A DNA stretch of 64,000 nucleotides from the NCBI RefSeq assembly GCF_038396755.1, contig NZ_CP149822.1, forward strand, positions 5,052,001 through 5,116,000, in the 5' to 3' direction. This DNA comes from Chitinophaga pollutisoli. Lineage in GTDB: Bacteria > Bacteroidota > Bacteroidia > Chitinophagales > Chitinophagaceae. Under the pieces are notes generated by a model. That model was not told where the DNA came from, searched no databases, and saw only the letters and a program-made list of their open reading frames with translations. This document shows positions 50,885 to 60,444 of this stretch, piece by piece (the stretch's first letter is position 1; every line of letters starts with the position of its first letter). The position numbers and the translations under genes are program-made.

Positions 50885-52351
50885 TTACTGCGCGTACCCG
50901 GGGTTGGGTGTAAGGTTCGGGTTTGAAAGAATGTCGTTGGGCGGAATGGGCCAGTTGGCCATAAAGCTTTCCCAGGTGGCCGGCTTGGTGGGTGCTACCA
51001 GCTTCATCACTTCGTCGAGCTTGCCGGTCCTTTTTAGGTCGAAGAAGCGATGGCCGTACTCGGCGAACAGTTCAATCCGTTTTTCTTTTGCGATGGCGGC
51101 AAGGAGCGCGGTTTGGTTTCCGGGCTGGACGGCCGCCAGGCCGGCGCGTTTGCGGATCACGTTGAGATCGCCGGCGGCGTTGCCTTTGTTCTGCATTGCC
51201 CTGGCTTCAGCCCGGATGAGATATTGTTCCGCCAGTCGCAATGGTACCTGGTATTCTACGTTATTGGCGGGTGATTTGTATTTGGCGGGGAAGTAAACCT
51301 CCCTGGCCGGGTTTGTACCAGAAGCCAGGATGGTGGTCATCCGCAGCCATTCGGTAAACCGCTGGTCGCCGGGCTCAAAATCATGCACGAGGTTCTCGCT
51401 CGCGGATGCAAAGACGCTGAACGAGTTAGGGCCCTGCGGCGGTGTGATGGTGGCAGGCATGCCGCCGTTATAAAACCCGTATTCATACGCCCGTGCCGGG
51501 GCTCTTTGTGCCACCGCCCAAATGGTTTCCTTGCTGTTGGCCAGGAAAACGTTACTGAGCGCCACCGTATCGTACCGGTTGTTGCCAATCACTTCGGTCG
51601 CCTGTATCTCTGCATTTTCCCAATCGCCGGAATACAGGTAGGCCCGGGCGAGGAGGGCCGTGGCGGCGCCTTTGTTGGGACGCACACGGCTGCTGGTTGC
51701 AGCCCCGTATCCATTCGTGTAATCTTCCGGGAGCATCGATTGCGCCAGCTTCAAGTCGGCGATGATCTGCTTGTATACATCCGCCACGGGCGAACGGCTC
51801 AAACGGTTATTGACGGTATAGTCCGGCGTCAGTACGATCGGCACCGGACCGTACATATTCACCAGGTAAAAATGGTAAAGCGCGCGTAGGAAATATGCTT
51901 CGCCGAGCCATTGGTTTTTGAACACCAGGTTGCCGGTGCTGTTGTTAATGCCCCTGATTGCTGCGTTGGCGGTGAACAGCATCCCGTAGTATCCCGACCA
52001 GTACCCGCTATTGCTATGTGTGATGGCATTCTTGAAGATGATATCCGCGAAATTGCCGCTGAGCGTACTTCGCAGTTCGTCGGCGTACAGGCCTAGCACA
52101 TAGCCCAGGTTGCTGCCGGAACCGCCGCCGAAACCCGCGTTCTGGCTAATGCTGATGAACATGCCGGTAACAACGGTGGAAGCCATGTTGTCGTTAATGT
52201 ACACGTCGCCGGCTTCAATAGTGCCGGAGGGCAGCTGCGTGCCGTCGAGGTATTTGTCGCAGCCCGTAAACGCGATGCCGCATGAAATGGCGATTACAGG
52301 CAGTTTTTTGAGAATATTGTAATGGAAGCGATGTTTCATGTTGACAGACAT
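50885..52351 (-). CDS. SusD/RagB-family nutrient-binding lipoprotein
   Basis: A 488-residue lipoprotein with lipobox FTGC (AFTGCDKYLDGTQLP). It has the SusD pattern: QWLGEAYFLRALYHFYLVNM, ATALLARAYLYSGDWENAEI, the C-terminal NVEYQVPLRLAEQYLIRAEA and FAEYGHRFFDLKRTGKLDEV. It captures a ligand at the cell surface for the SusC transporter, whose stop codon overlaps this start (TAATG). An SRP- or glycan-specific hint is absent; no glycoside hydrolase is nearby, so the ligand may be a peptide or other oligomer. Confidence 0.95.
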   Translation of the reverse strand: MSVNMKHRFHYNILKKLPVIAISCGIAFTGCDKYLDGTQLPSGTIEAGDVYINDNMASTVVTGMFISISQNAGFGGGSGSNLGYVLGLYADELRSTLSGNFADIIFKNAITHSNSGYWSGYYGMLFTANAAIRGINNSTGNLVFKNQWLGEAYFLRALYHFYLVNMYGPVPIVLTPDYTVNNRLSRSPVADVYKQIIADLKLAQSMLPEDYTNGYGAATSSRVRPNKGAATALLARAYLYSGDWENAEIQATEVIGNNRYDTVALSNVFLANSKETIWAVAQRAPARAYEYGFYNGGMPATITPPQGPNSFSVFASASENLVHDFEPGDQRFTEWLRMTTILASGTNPAREVYFPAKYKSPANNVEYQVPLRLAEQYLIRAEARAMQNKGNAAGDLNVIRKRAGLAAVQPGNQTALLAAIAKEKRIELFAEYGHRFFDLKRTGKLDEVMKLVAPTKPATWESFMANWPIPPNDILSNPNLTPNPGYAQ

Positions 52352-55300
52352 TAAAGCGTGACGTTAATCCCGGCGGTGATCACCCGCAGGGGCGGAATCA
52401 CGGATGGGTTGAGGTTTTCGGGGTCCAGCCCGTTGTATTTCGAAATCGTGAGCAGGTTCTGCCCCTGCAGGTATACGCCGCCGTTTTTCAGATGCAGCGT
52501 TTTGTTGAGGCTTTCACTGAAGTTGTAACGGAGGCTTACGTTCTGCAGCCGCGCATACGTAGCATCCGAATAGGCGCCCGTGCTTTCGTTGAAAAGCATC
52601 TGGCGGCTGAAGTTGCTGAACTGCGTACTTACTTTCGGAACGGCTGTTTGGTCGCCCGGCTGCTGCCAGCGGTCGAGCCACATGGTAGAACCGTTGCCGC
52701 CGAAAATACCGAATGGCAGGATGGCGTTGGACAACAGGTTCTTGCCCATCCTGCTGGTGAAGTTGATGGAAAAGTCCAGCACGAACTGTTTATAAGTAAA
52801 CGAATTGGTGAGGCTGCCGAAGTATTTGGGCGCCAAATCGATGAACTCGGTCTTATCCGCCTGTGTGAACACGTTGGAAAAATCATCCGTCACACCTTTT
52901 CCGTTGGTAAAGCTGTAGTAACCGGTTTGAGGGTTCACGCCGTTGTATTTGTACAGCAACAATCCCGTCACCGGTTTGCCCTGCACATAGTTCGAGTTCT
53001 GATTGGCCTGCGTGGGCAGCCGCAGTAGCTTGCTCTCAGGAATGGTGATGTTGAACCGGGTGGTCCAGCTGAAATCTTTCTTCCGGAAGTTGTTGGAAGT
53101 GATGCTGGCTTCGTAACCGCTGGTACGGATCAGCGCGTCGGAATTGAGCGTATAGCTTGTGTATCCGGTAACGCTGGACAGCGGCTGGCCCAGCAACTGG
53201 TTGCCGGCGCGATTGTGATAGTAGCTGAAATCCGCCATGATCCTGTCTTGCAGGAAACCTAATTCCAAACCGATCTCGGAGTTGAAATTCCGCTCCCAGT
53301 TCAGCAGGGGATTGGGCAGGGCATTAGGCTGCAGGCCGGTTTTGCCGTCGTAGTTGCCGGACATGGCCTGATATGTTTCCAGGTACCGGAAGTTACCGAT
53401 GGCATCGCCGCCCACTACGCCGCTGCTCACGCGCAGCTTGCCGAAGCTCAACAGGGGAATATTGTTTTTTATCAGGCGTTCTTCACTGAAGATCCACGCC
53501 AGCGCTCCGGAGCCAAAGCTGCCGAACCGCCTGCCGGGACCGAACTTGGTGGAACCGTCATACCGCAAATTGACGTTGGCGATGTATTTCTCGTTCCAGA
53601 TGAATTTCACGATGCCGTAGGTACCGATGGAACGGTATTCGTTCAGCTCGAAACGCGATACAACCGATGTGGCAACTGCCGGGTTGGCCAGGAGCGCGTC
53701 TGACGGGAAGCCGGTGCCCGTGATGTCTGTCGATTGCGTTACCTGGTTGCTGATTTCCGCGCCCAGCTTCACACTAAGGTTACCCTGTGTGGCGACCGTT
53801 CTCCGGTATTCGCCGTACGGGGAAATCGTGATCGACCGGGTTGAATAATTATGCAGGATGCCCACCGTTTGCGTGGCCGCCTGTATGTTGGAGGGATGGA
53901 ACGTAGTGGTGGGATTGCCGACCAGCTCCTTACCGTTGATCGTATTGTACCCGAAAACGCTGTTCAGCGTGATGTTCTTCGCCGGACGGTAGGTCAGCGT
54001 GGCGTTTGCCAGGAGGTTATCGGTCGTATGTTTGTATTGTTTGTAGAAGTTGGAAGCGAAGCTGGTGCTGTTGAGGTTGGTGCCGATGGCATCCCAGTTG
54101 ATGCTGCCGTCGGGGTTAAACGGGCGCGGAGCATTGGGGACAGCCATCACGGAGCCGGAAAAGTCCTGTGGTACCATATCGTTTACCGCGCTCAGGTAAG
54201 TTCCGGTCAGCGACAGGTTGAATTTGTTGTCGGTGGTGCCGGTGCTCAAGGCAAACCGCAGGGATCCGTCCCGGTTGGAGCCTTTATGCCGCTGGATGTT
54301 GCCGGTATTGCGGAGGCTACCGCTGAAGAGGTAGGTGGTATTACCCGCGCCGCCGCTGTAGGAGAGATTGGCGTTGGTGGTAGCTGCTGCTTTGCCCATG
54401 AGTTCCTTTCTCCAATTGGTGTAGCGGTCCTCGGGCCAGGTGCCGTTCAGATCAAGGTCCTGCGCCGTTACGGTGATGCCGTCGTTTTTGAGGGCTTCGC
54501 GGCGGAGCATGAGGTATTGTTCGGTGTTCATCAGTTCCGGCGCTTTGCCCATTACGGACACGCCGGTATAGATATTGGCATTGAACGCCTGCCGGTTCGC
54601 ACGTGCTTTTTTAGTCGTGATAAGTATTACGCCATAGGCGCCGGAGGAGCCGTAAATGGCCGTGGCGTCCACATCTTTCAGCACATCCACGCTTTCGATA
54701 TCATTCGGGTTGAGGTAATTCAGCCCGCTGCCTCCCTGCAGGAAGCTCTGCGTGGCGTACAGCGTGTTGGACGAAAGAGGAAGGGTGCCTGCGGGAAAAC
54801 GTACCCCGTCCACGATGATCAGCGGCTGCGTGGCGCCCGTCGTGAGGTTGGCGGAGCCGCGCATCCTCACTGTAAAAGCCCCGCCCGGCTGGCCGGTCAC
54901 CTGCTGGATGAAGAGCCCCGGCACTTTGCCCTGCAGCGCTTCCATCACGTTATTCACCGGGTTTTTGGCGATCTCTTTCGCAGCGATAGATGTGATATTC
55001 CCCGCATTGAACCGCTTGGTAGTGGTGCCATAGGCCATCACCTGCACTTCATCCAAAGGCGAAGGACTGGGGACCAGGCGCACCGACAGGAAGTTTCCGT
55101 TTCCCGAAAGCATGGCGGATACAGCTTCGTCGCTTTCTGTATTCCCCCGACGGCTTTCCGTTGGTGCTTTCACCATCACAAAATTGCCGTTGACCCGGCG
55201 CAGCGTCAGGGGCATGAAGCCTACTGCCGAGATGCGCACTACGTCGCCATCCACCACTTCCAGTGAAAACGTGCCGTTGGCGGCGGTGACGGCTCCTTTT

Positions 55301-55800
55301 GTCTGCCCCATCACCACGATATTCACGCCCGGCATGGGTTTGCCGTCCGCAGAACGGACTACGCCGCTGATAGGAGTAAAGGCTATTTCAATGGCGGGAA
55401 CAGGAGCGACATCCGCGACCTGCGGCTCGGGTTGCCGCTTCCGTGTAACAAGTATCGTTTTCCCCTGGATATCGTATTCCAGCGGCTGGCTTTTGAAAAT
55501 GAGCGCAAGTAATTGGCGCAAAGGCATATCCTGGGCAGACACCGCAACCGGTTTCGCATCGGAGAGAACGCCTTTCTGATTCAGCACTACATGGCCTGTC
55601 TGATCCTTTATGGCTTTGAAGACCTCCCGCAGGGTCAGCTGCCGGCCCGTGATCGTGACCTGTTGTGCCTTGCCGGTGGCGTGCGCCTGCAGGAATACTG
55701 CCGTCAGTAAAAGAGTGGTGAGTCGCATAATCCGAATGATTTGTTTCACAGGCCCGCGGACCCGCAAACCGGGCAATGGCCAATAGCGTTTTTTTTGCAT
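52351..55800 (-). CDS. SusC/RagA-family TonB-linked outer membrane transporter with STN domain
   Basis: A 1149-residue protein from ATG 55800 (MQKKRYWPLPGLRVRGPVKQ); an upstream TTG start is less likely. Domains in order: signal peptide to about residue 47 (LLLTAVFLQAHATGKAQ), an STN domain (LTLREVFKAIKDQTGHVVLN) that can signal to a FecR protein, a carboxypeptidase-like domain (ISGVVRSADGKPMPGVNIVV), a plug (GNITSIAAKEIAKNPVNNVM, VDVLKDVDATAIYGSSGAYG) and a barrel ending VITAGINVTL. STN presence together with the adjacent sigma/FecR indicates ligand-induced cell-surface signalling. It overlaps SusD by one base. Confidence 0.96.
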   Translation of the reverse strand: MQKKRYWPLPGLRVRGPVKQIIRIMRLTTLLLTAVFLQAHATGKAQQVTITGRQLTLREVFKAIKDQTGHVVLNQKGVLSDAKPVAVSAQDMPLRQLLALIFKSQPLEYDIQGKTILVTRKRQPEPQVADVAPVPAIEIAFTPISGVVRSADGKPMPGVNIVVMGQTKGAVTAANGTFSLEVVDGDVVRISAVGFMPLTLRRVNGNFVMVKAPTESRRGNTESDEAVSAMLSGNGNFLSVRLVPSPSPLDEVQVMAYGTTTKRFNAGNITSIAAKEIAKNPVNNVMEALQGKVPGLFIQQVTGQPGGAFTVRMRGSANLTTGATQPLIIVDGVRFPAGTLPLSSNTLYATQSFLQGGSGLNYLNPNDIESVDVLKDVDATAIYGSSGAYGVILITTKKARANRQAFNANIYTGVSVMGKAPELMNTEQYLMLRREALKNDGITVTAQDLDLNGTWPEDRYTNWRKELMGKAAATTNANLSYSGGAGNTTYLFSGSLRNTGNIQRHKGSNRDGSLRFALSTGTTDNKFNLSLTGTYLSAVNDMVPQDFSGSVMAVPNAPRPFNPDGSINWDAIGTNLNSTSFASNFYKQYKHTTDNLLANATLTYRPAKNITLNSVFGYNTINGKELVGNPTTTFHPSNIQAATQTVGILHNYSTRSITISPYGEYRRTVATQGNLSVKLGAEISNQVTQSTDITGTGFPSDALLANPAVATSVVSRFELNEYRSIGTYGIVKFIWNEKYIANVNLRYDGSTKFGPGRRFGSFGSGALAWIFSEERLIKNNIPLLSFGKLRVSSGVVGGDAIGNFRYLETYQAMSGNYDGKTGLQPNALPNPLLNWERNFNSEIGLELGFLQDRIMADFSYYHNRAGNQLLGQPLSSVTGYTSYTLNSDALIRTSGYEASITSNNFRKKDFSWTTRFNITIPESKLLRLPTQANQNSNYVQGKPVTGLLLYKYNGVNPQTGYYSFTNGKGVTDDFSNVFTQADKTEFIDLAPKYFGSLTNSFTYKQFVLDFSINFTSRMGKNLLSNAILPFGIFGGNGSTMWLDRWQQPGDQTAVPKVSTQFSNFSRQMLFNESTGAYSDATYARLQNVSLRYNFSESLNKTLHLKNGGVYLQGQNLLTISKYNGLDPENLNPSVIPPLRVITAGINVTL

Positions 55801-55938
55801 AAATTGCAAGCAGATTTGGTTGTTAGAAAATTGATGTTAAAGGCTGTTTTCGCCAGCTGAATCCTTTACCGTCACAGGTCGTAACTGTGGCGGTAATTTT
55901 TTTTACCGTCTCATATCTGATGTTGGTTGTTATGTATG

Positions 55939-57105
55939 CTATTGCTGAACAATCAGTTTCCTGCCCTCGATCCTGAACTGCACGCCGCTACGGCTGAGGA
56001 TGGTCAGCAGCCCGTCCAGCGGCACGTCTCTGGTCATTTGTCCCTCGAATTCGATGTCGGGAATCCCCTTTTCATATACTACTTCTATATCGTACCAGCG
56101 TTCCAGCTGGCGCATGATATCCGCGAAAGCGAGGCCTTCAAAACTGAACAGCCCGTTCTTCCAGGCCGTAACCCGTTCCGTATCGGCATGTTCATCCACC
56201 CGTATCCCGTTCCCGGCGATTTGGGCCTGTTGCCCCGGCCGCAATATCACACCCGCCGCCTGACCCTGCGCATGTGCGGATACGTGCACCGAGCCACGGA
56301 GCAATGTGGCAGCAATAGATTTTTCATTATCATATGCGTTCACATTGAATTGCGTGCCCAGCACCGTGATGCCCGCCCGCTGGTTCACCTGCACGCGAAA
56401 CGGCTTCTTCGCGTCCGGCGCCACATCGAAGTATGCTTCACCCTTCATTTCTACCAACCTTTCCCCTTCACCGAACGCCACCGGGTATTTCAGAGAACTG
56501 GCCGCATTCAGCCACACCTGCGTGCCGTCCGACAAAACGATCCTGAATTGCCGCCCGCGGGGCGTCGAAATGGTATTGTACGCCATCTTCCCCGAACCTT
56601 CATCCTCCGGCCGGTATGATAACTGCGCATTGTCCAGCACCAGCTGCGCGCCTTGCTGCTGCGCGATCGTGCCGTTGGAAAGACTATCCAGCACCACTTC
56701 CGAACCATCTGCGAGGGTGAGCACCGCGCCTTCCCGGCCGGGTACGATAGCGCGCTTTTCCGCCATCACAGCCGGTTTTGAGGGGGCATCCGGCCGCGAC
56801 AGCCACAGGTATCCGCCCGCCACCACCGCCAGCACCGCCGCCGCTGCCGTCCACAACCAGCGGCGGCGGGAAGCCACGCGCACCGGTGGCCGGTCGCTCG
56901 CCAATGCCGTATGCAGCATCGGCAGCAGCGATGCATCCATTGGTACCGACATGTCCAGTTCACCGGCCTGCGCATCAAACGCGGCCAGCAGGGCATCGTG
57001 GTACGCCGGGTCGCGGAGCATGTCGCCGAGCGCGGCCTGTTCTGCTTCCGTGAGGCTTTGGCTGAGGTAGCGGCCTACGATATATGTGATACGGGAGTGG
57101 TCCAT
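55939..57105 (-). CDS. FecR-domain anti-sigma factor (probable independent gene)
   Basis: Starting at ATG 57105 (MDHSRITYIVGRYLSQSLTE), 388 residues, the usual FecR length. There is a cytoplasmic sigma-binding N-terminus, one transmembrane helix (WTAAAAVLAVVAGGYLWL), then the periplasmic FecR domain (NTISTPRGRQFRIVLSDGTQ, VWLNAASSLKYPVAF, ERLVEMKGEAYFDVAPDA) and a C-terminal STN-like DUF4974 part (GLAFADIMRQLERWYDIEVV). It relays ligand binding by the SusC STN domain to the sigma factor. SusC follows 138 bases downstream. Confidence 0.9.
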   Translation of the reverse strand: MDHSRITYIVGRYLSQSLTEAEQAALGDMLRDPAYHDALLAAFDAQAGELDMSVPMDASLLPMLHTALASDRPPVRVASRRRWLWTAAAAVLAVVAGGYLWLSRPDAPSKPAVMAEKRAIVPGREGAVLTLADGSEVVLDSLSNGTIAQQQGAQLVLDNAQLSYRPEDEGSGKMAYNTISTPRGRQFRIVLSDGTQVWLNAASSLKYPVAFGEGERLVEMKGEAYFDVAPDAKKPFRVQVNQRAGITVLGTQFNVNAYDNEKSIAATLLRGSVHVSAHAQGQAAGVILRPGQQAQIAGNGIRVDEHADTERVTAWKNGLFSFEGLAFADIMRQLERWYDIEVVYEKGIPDIEFEGQMTRDVPLDGLLTILSRSGVQFRIEGRKLIVQQ

Positions 57106-57735
57106 TCCTATAGATGATGCGCGTGGGAGAGTGTTGTCACTATCTCTGCTAAAAAAATATAAAATAACGACCACCGGCAGTAAATCCATGGGAGGGAGGA
57201 AGCCGCGGATGGTCTGCAAAGCCGCGCTGAGTGCGTTTCTTACGTATCCGTCCGACAATCCCAGCTCTGCCGCTATCGCTTTCGTGGTCATTCCCCTTTC
57301 GCGGCTCATCCGGTAAATCAGTTTCCGCTGGGGTGGCATGGAATCGAGCGCCCTGCCCACTGCTTCCTGGATTTCCTTGACGGAGAGCGCCTGGATCGCG
57401 CGGTTCTGGCTGTCGGCAATTGTGGGAAGGCCGTCCAGCTTGCTTCTGTACAATGCGGATTTGCGCAGGTATTGCAGGCATTCGCGGATGAGGACCTTCC
57501 GGAGCCAGGGACCGGGAGCGGTTACTTCCGCCAGGCGGGCCCTGTTCAGCCATAATTTGATGAAAAAGTCCTGCAGTACTTCCTGACTGGCCGCTTCGCT
57601 CTGGAGCATTCGCATGGAAATGCGCGACAATGGCCCCGAATATTGGTTGAAGAGGTCGGCAAATGCAGCTTCATCCCCCTCCGCTATCCTGGAAAGCAGG
57701 CTGCTGTCGCTGTATGGTAATGAGCCGGAAGTCAA
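55939..57735 (-). CDS. ECF sigma factor and FecR anti-sigma in one open frame
   Basis: A continuous 598-codon frame. Residues 1-195 are an ECF sigma factor (GDEAAFADLFNQYSGPLSRI, QEVLQDFFIKLWLNRARLAE, PPQRKLIYRMSRERGMTTKA, LSDGYVRNALSAALQTIRGF). Residues from 211 (Met of MDHSRITYIVGRYL) are a FecR-type regulator. A linker, PPMDLLPVVVILYFFSRDS, joins them. With one extra T in the T7 run (57151-57157) the sigma factor would end VILYFF-stop at 57149, the normal layout of two genes. TTG 57735 is the only plausible start in frame. I think the fusion is a sequencing artefact but report what is seen. Confidence 0.85.
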   Translation of the reverse strand: MTSGSLPYSDSSLLSRIAEGDEAAFADLFNQYSGPLSRISMRMLQSEAASQEVLQDFFIKLWLNRARLAEVTAPGPWLRKVLIRECLQYLRKSALYRSKLDGLPTIADSQNRAIQALSVKEIQEAVGRALDSMPPQRKLIYRMSRERGMTTKAIAAELGLSDGYVRNALSAALQTIRGFLPPMDLLPVVVILYFFSRDSDNTLPRASSIGMDHSRITYIVGRYLSQSLTEAEQAALGDMLRDPAYHDALLAAFDAQAGELDMSVPMDASLLPMLHTALASDRPPVRVASRRRWLWTAAAAVLAVVAGGYLWLSRPDAPSKPAVMAEKRAIVPGREGAVLTLADGSEVVLDSLSNGTIAQQQGAQLVLDNAQLSYRPEDEGSGKMAYNTISTPRGRQFRIVLSDGTQVWLNAASSLKYPVAFGEGERLVEMKGEAYFDVAPDAKKPFRVQVNQRAGITVLGTQFNVNAYDNEKSIAATLLRGSVHVSAHAQGQAAGVILRPGQQAQIAGNGIRVDEHADTERVTAWKNGLFSFEGLAFADIMRQLERWYDIEVVYEKGIPDIEFEGQMTRDVPLDGLLTILSRSGVQFRIEGRKLIVQQ

Positions 57736-57803
57736 TACGGAATGGTTTGCGTTTGGGGCTGCAAACTAAAAATTATTTCAGGAAATGCCGCTTTTAAATG
57801 ATG

Positions 57804-59981
57804 CTATAGCGCAAACGCCACGTACTGGTCGCCGGAAGGGCTGCCGATCTTACCGCCACCGCAGGCGATCACTACGTATTGTTTTCCGTTTACCTGGTAA
57901 ACCGCGGGCGTTGCATATCCCGCCGCCGGCAACCGGGCTTCCCACAACATTTTGCCGGTTTTTTTATCGAACGCCCGGATTTTATCATCCTGGCTGGAGG
58001 CGACGAAGATTAATCCGCCTTTCGTGACTACAGGGCCGCCGTATACCTGCGTGCCGGTTGCGGGAATTCCCCGCCGCCGCAGCGCCTCGAACTCACCCAG
58101 CGGCACTTTCCACAGCAACTTGCCTGTATTCAGATCCACCGCGTTCAAAGTGCCCCAGGGCGGCTTGATGCCGGGGTAGCCGTTTTTGTCCAGGAAGCGG
58201 TTGTAACCGGTCATAACGTAGGGATCGGTGATCGTTTCGCTCACCGGTTCTTTGGATACTGCAGTTATTTTGCTGTTTCCTTCTAATTTCAGAAGGAACG
58301 CCAGCAGGGAGCTTTTTTCGGATGCGGGAATGTGCTGGAAGGAAGGCATCATATTTCGCCCGTTATCGATCATCCCGCGAAGCTGGTCTGCATTGTACCG
58401 CTGGCCGATGTCCTGCAGGGAAGGGAACGCGGAGCCGTTGCCTTTTAGTTCGGGGCCATGGCAGGAAAGGCAATGCCGGTTGTAGGCTTGCCGCCCTTTC
58501 GCATGGATGCTGCTTAGCCCTTCCGCCGGCGGCACATCGATCATCGTGAGGGACCAGGGCAGCTCGGTGCTGTTGACGTATAATATAGCGCTTTCAGGGT
58601 CCACCGCCGCACCGCCCCATTCGCCGCCGCCGTCGAATCCGGGGAATATCCAGGAGCCTTCTTTGGAGGGCGGTGTAAACATTTCGCTGAAACGGATCGT
58701 TTTGAACCGCTCGGACATTTCCAGGCGCGCTTCGGGAGAAATATCGGTGAGGTCGGCCTCCGTGAAGGTTTGCCGCGCGAAGGGTTCGGGCAGGGTGGGG
58801 AAGGGTTGCGTGGGCCAGGGTTTTTCGCCGGGCAGCGCGGCTTGCGGCACCGGGCGCTCTTCGATGGGGAAAACAGGCTGGCCTGTTGCGCGATCAAAGA
58901 GGAAGATAAAGCCGTGCTTCGTGATCTGGGCCACGGCGCTGATCCGCTGGCCTTTTTTGTGCAGGGTCACGAGGTTGGGATTCGCGGCGAGGTCGCGGTC
59001 CCAGAGGTCGTGGTGGACCGTTTGAAAATGCCAGCAGTACTTTCCTGTGGCAGCGTCGAGCGCGATGAGGCTATTGGCGAAGAGGTTGGTCCCTTCGCGC
59101 CGGGCGCCGTAAAAATCGCCGCCGATGGAGCCGGTGGGCACATACAGCATGCCGGTAGCCTCATCCAGGGCCATACCCGCCCAGTTGTTCGCGCCGCCGA
59201 GTTTTTTATATGCCTCTTTATCGGGCCATGTGTCGTAACCGGTTTCGCCGGGATGGGGGATGGTATGGAAGATCCATTGGCGTTTGCCTGTATGCACATC
59301 AAATGCGCGGATATGCCCCGGCGCCGCATCCGCCGATTCGGCTACACGGCCGCCCATGATCAGCAGATTTTTGTAAATGATGCCCGGTGTGGTGGCGGCG
59401 ATGTAGGGATGGAAGTTCTTTTCCCGGTCGAGCCCTTCCGCCAAATCGATATGTCCGTTATCTCCAAAGGTGCGGATGGGTTTGCCGTCATTCGCGTTGA
59501 TGGCCCAGGTATGGGCGCCGGCGCTGTAAAAGATGCGGACGTCCCTGCCGTCGGGGCTTTCCCAGTATGCCACGCCACGGCTGACTTTAAAGAACCGGGA
59601 AGGGTCTTTCCGGGACGCGGTGTCTTCATCCGCCGGGTCGAATAACCATTGCTGTTCGCCGGTGGCGGCATCCAGCGCGAACAATTTCAACGTGGGCGTG
59701 GTACCGTAAAGCACGCCGTTGATCATGACGGGGTTGCATTGGTTCTGGGTGCGGTTGGCGGTATCCCGGTCATGGCTGCTGTAAGTCCAGGCTACGCGCA
59801 ACCTGGATACGTTTTCGGTATTGATTTGATCGTTGGAAGAATAACGGATGCCGTCTTTCGAGCCGGCATAGGCCGTCCAGCCGGAATAATCGCTTCTAAC
59901 GTTGCCGGGAGTACGGGAATCATTGCACGCCATACTGTGCGCGGCGGCAAGCGCAAGGGCCGCCAGTAATTTTTTGTTCAT
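57804..59981 (-). CDS. PQQ-dependent dehydrogenase with cytochrome c domain
   Basis: A 725-residue lipoprotein-type quinoprotein from ATG 59981 (MNKKLLAALALAAAHSMACN, lipobox SMAC). An eight-bladed PQQ propeller is shown by repeated W-docking motifs (LKLFALDAATGEQQWLFDP, IRAFDVHTGKRQWIFHTI, IRAFDKKTGKMLWEARLP). An inserted cytochrome c domain carries one heme site CLSCH with a downstream Met in GRNMMPSFQHIP. It oxidises sugars or alcohols in the periplasm and passes electrons to the respiratory chain. No PQQ synthesis genes are in the window. The frame is open to 60152, but the promoter lies there. Confidence 0.92.
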   Translation of the reverse strand: MNKKLLAALALAAAHSMACNDSRTPGNVRSDYSGWTAYAGSKDGIRYSSNDQINTENVSRLRVAWTYSSHDRDTANRTQNQCNPVMINGVLYGTTPTLKLFALDAATGEQQWLFDPADEDTASRKDPSRFFKVSRGVAYWESPDGRDVRIFYSAGAHTWAINANDGKPIRTFGDNGHIDLAEGLDREKNFHPYIAATTPGIIYKNLLIMGGRVAESADAAPGHIRAFDVHTGKRQWIFHTIPHPGETGYDTWPDKEAYKKLGGANNWAGMALDEATGMLYVPTGSIGGDFYGARREGTNLFANSLIALDAATGKYCWHFQTVHHDLWDRDLAANPNLVTLHKKGQRISAVAQITKHGFIFLFDRATGQPVFPIEERPVPQAALPGEKPWPTQPFPTLPEPFARQTFTEADLTDISPEARLEMSERFKTIRFSEMFTPPSKEGSWIFPGFDGGGEWGGAAVDPESAILYVNSTELPWSLTMIDVPPAEGLSSIHAKGRQAYNRHCLSCHGPELKGNGSAFPSLQDIGQRYNADQLRGMIDNGRNMMPSFQHIPASEKSSLLAFLLKLEGNSKITAVSKEPVSETITDPYVMTGYNRFLDKNGYPGIKPPWGTLNAVDLNTGKLLWKVPLGEFEALRRRGIPATGTQVYGGPVVTKGGLIFVASSQDDKIRAFDKKTGKMLWEARLPAAGYATPAVYQVNGKQYVVIACGGGKIGSPSGDQYVAFAL

Positions 59982-60153
59982 GCGTCCGTTTTTTACGCCC
60001 TTGCCGGTCCAACAGTTTCGCTCCTGGCGTTTTTTCAAGATGGGAATCGCAATGAAGATAGCAAATTGTACGCGTTGCACCCGGCAGGCTTTTTCGTCTT
60101 TCTGGCAATGCAGGGGATGGGTGCGCGCAGCTTTCGCTGCTAAATAATCCATT

Positions 60154-60161
60154 CAAATATA
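60154..60161 (-). promoter_or_regulatory. -7 element before the PQQ dehydrogenase gene
   Basis: TATATTTG on the reverse strand. A TTG lies 22 bases upstream, slightly beyond the usual spacing. The leader would be about 165 bases. Confidence 0.45.
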
Positions 60162-60185
60162 GGGTTGAACAATTTTTAAAAGTCA

Positions 60186-60343
60186 ATGCTAACAAACGAA
60201 TTGTCCAAGAAGACAGGTGTATCCGAAACGTCGGCGTTGTTCCAAATTAATTGCAGGAGATTGACAAAAAAATCAGGCAATTCAAACATGAAAATAAGCG
60301 TCTGGAGAAAGCGGTGCGTGACCTGGAAAAGGGGGCTTGTTAG
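60186..60343 (+). pseudogene. MerR-family regulator remnant
   Basis: The frame at 60186 begins MLTNELSKKTGVSETS, like the first helix-turn-helix of MerR regulators. At 60254 another frame reads QEIDKKIRQFKHENKRLEKA and VRDLEKGAC to a TAG at 60341-60343, which is the C-terminal dimer helix of such a regulator. The central part (about 60-80 residues) is gone and the frames differ, so this is a deletion relic rather than a homopolymer error. No product is expected. Confidence 0.65.
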
Positions 60344-60444
60344 ATTTATTCCTTATTTAACCTTATTTGTGTTCAAGAGATAAGCTATAAATATAGGGTA
60401 TAAAAAAAGGGACAAATCTGCAATTTTCAGATTTATCCCTGGAG

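Noticed and set aside
53851..55266. 471-codon frame antisense to susC
   Set aside because: Shadow frame within a well-supported SusC gene.
59982..60152. ATG at 60152 as start of the PQQ dehydrogenase
   Set aside because: It abuts a -7 element, and the extra 57 residues lack family likeness; the lipoprotein signal starts at 59981.
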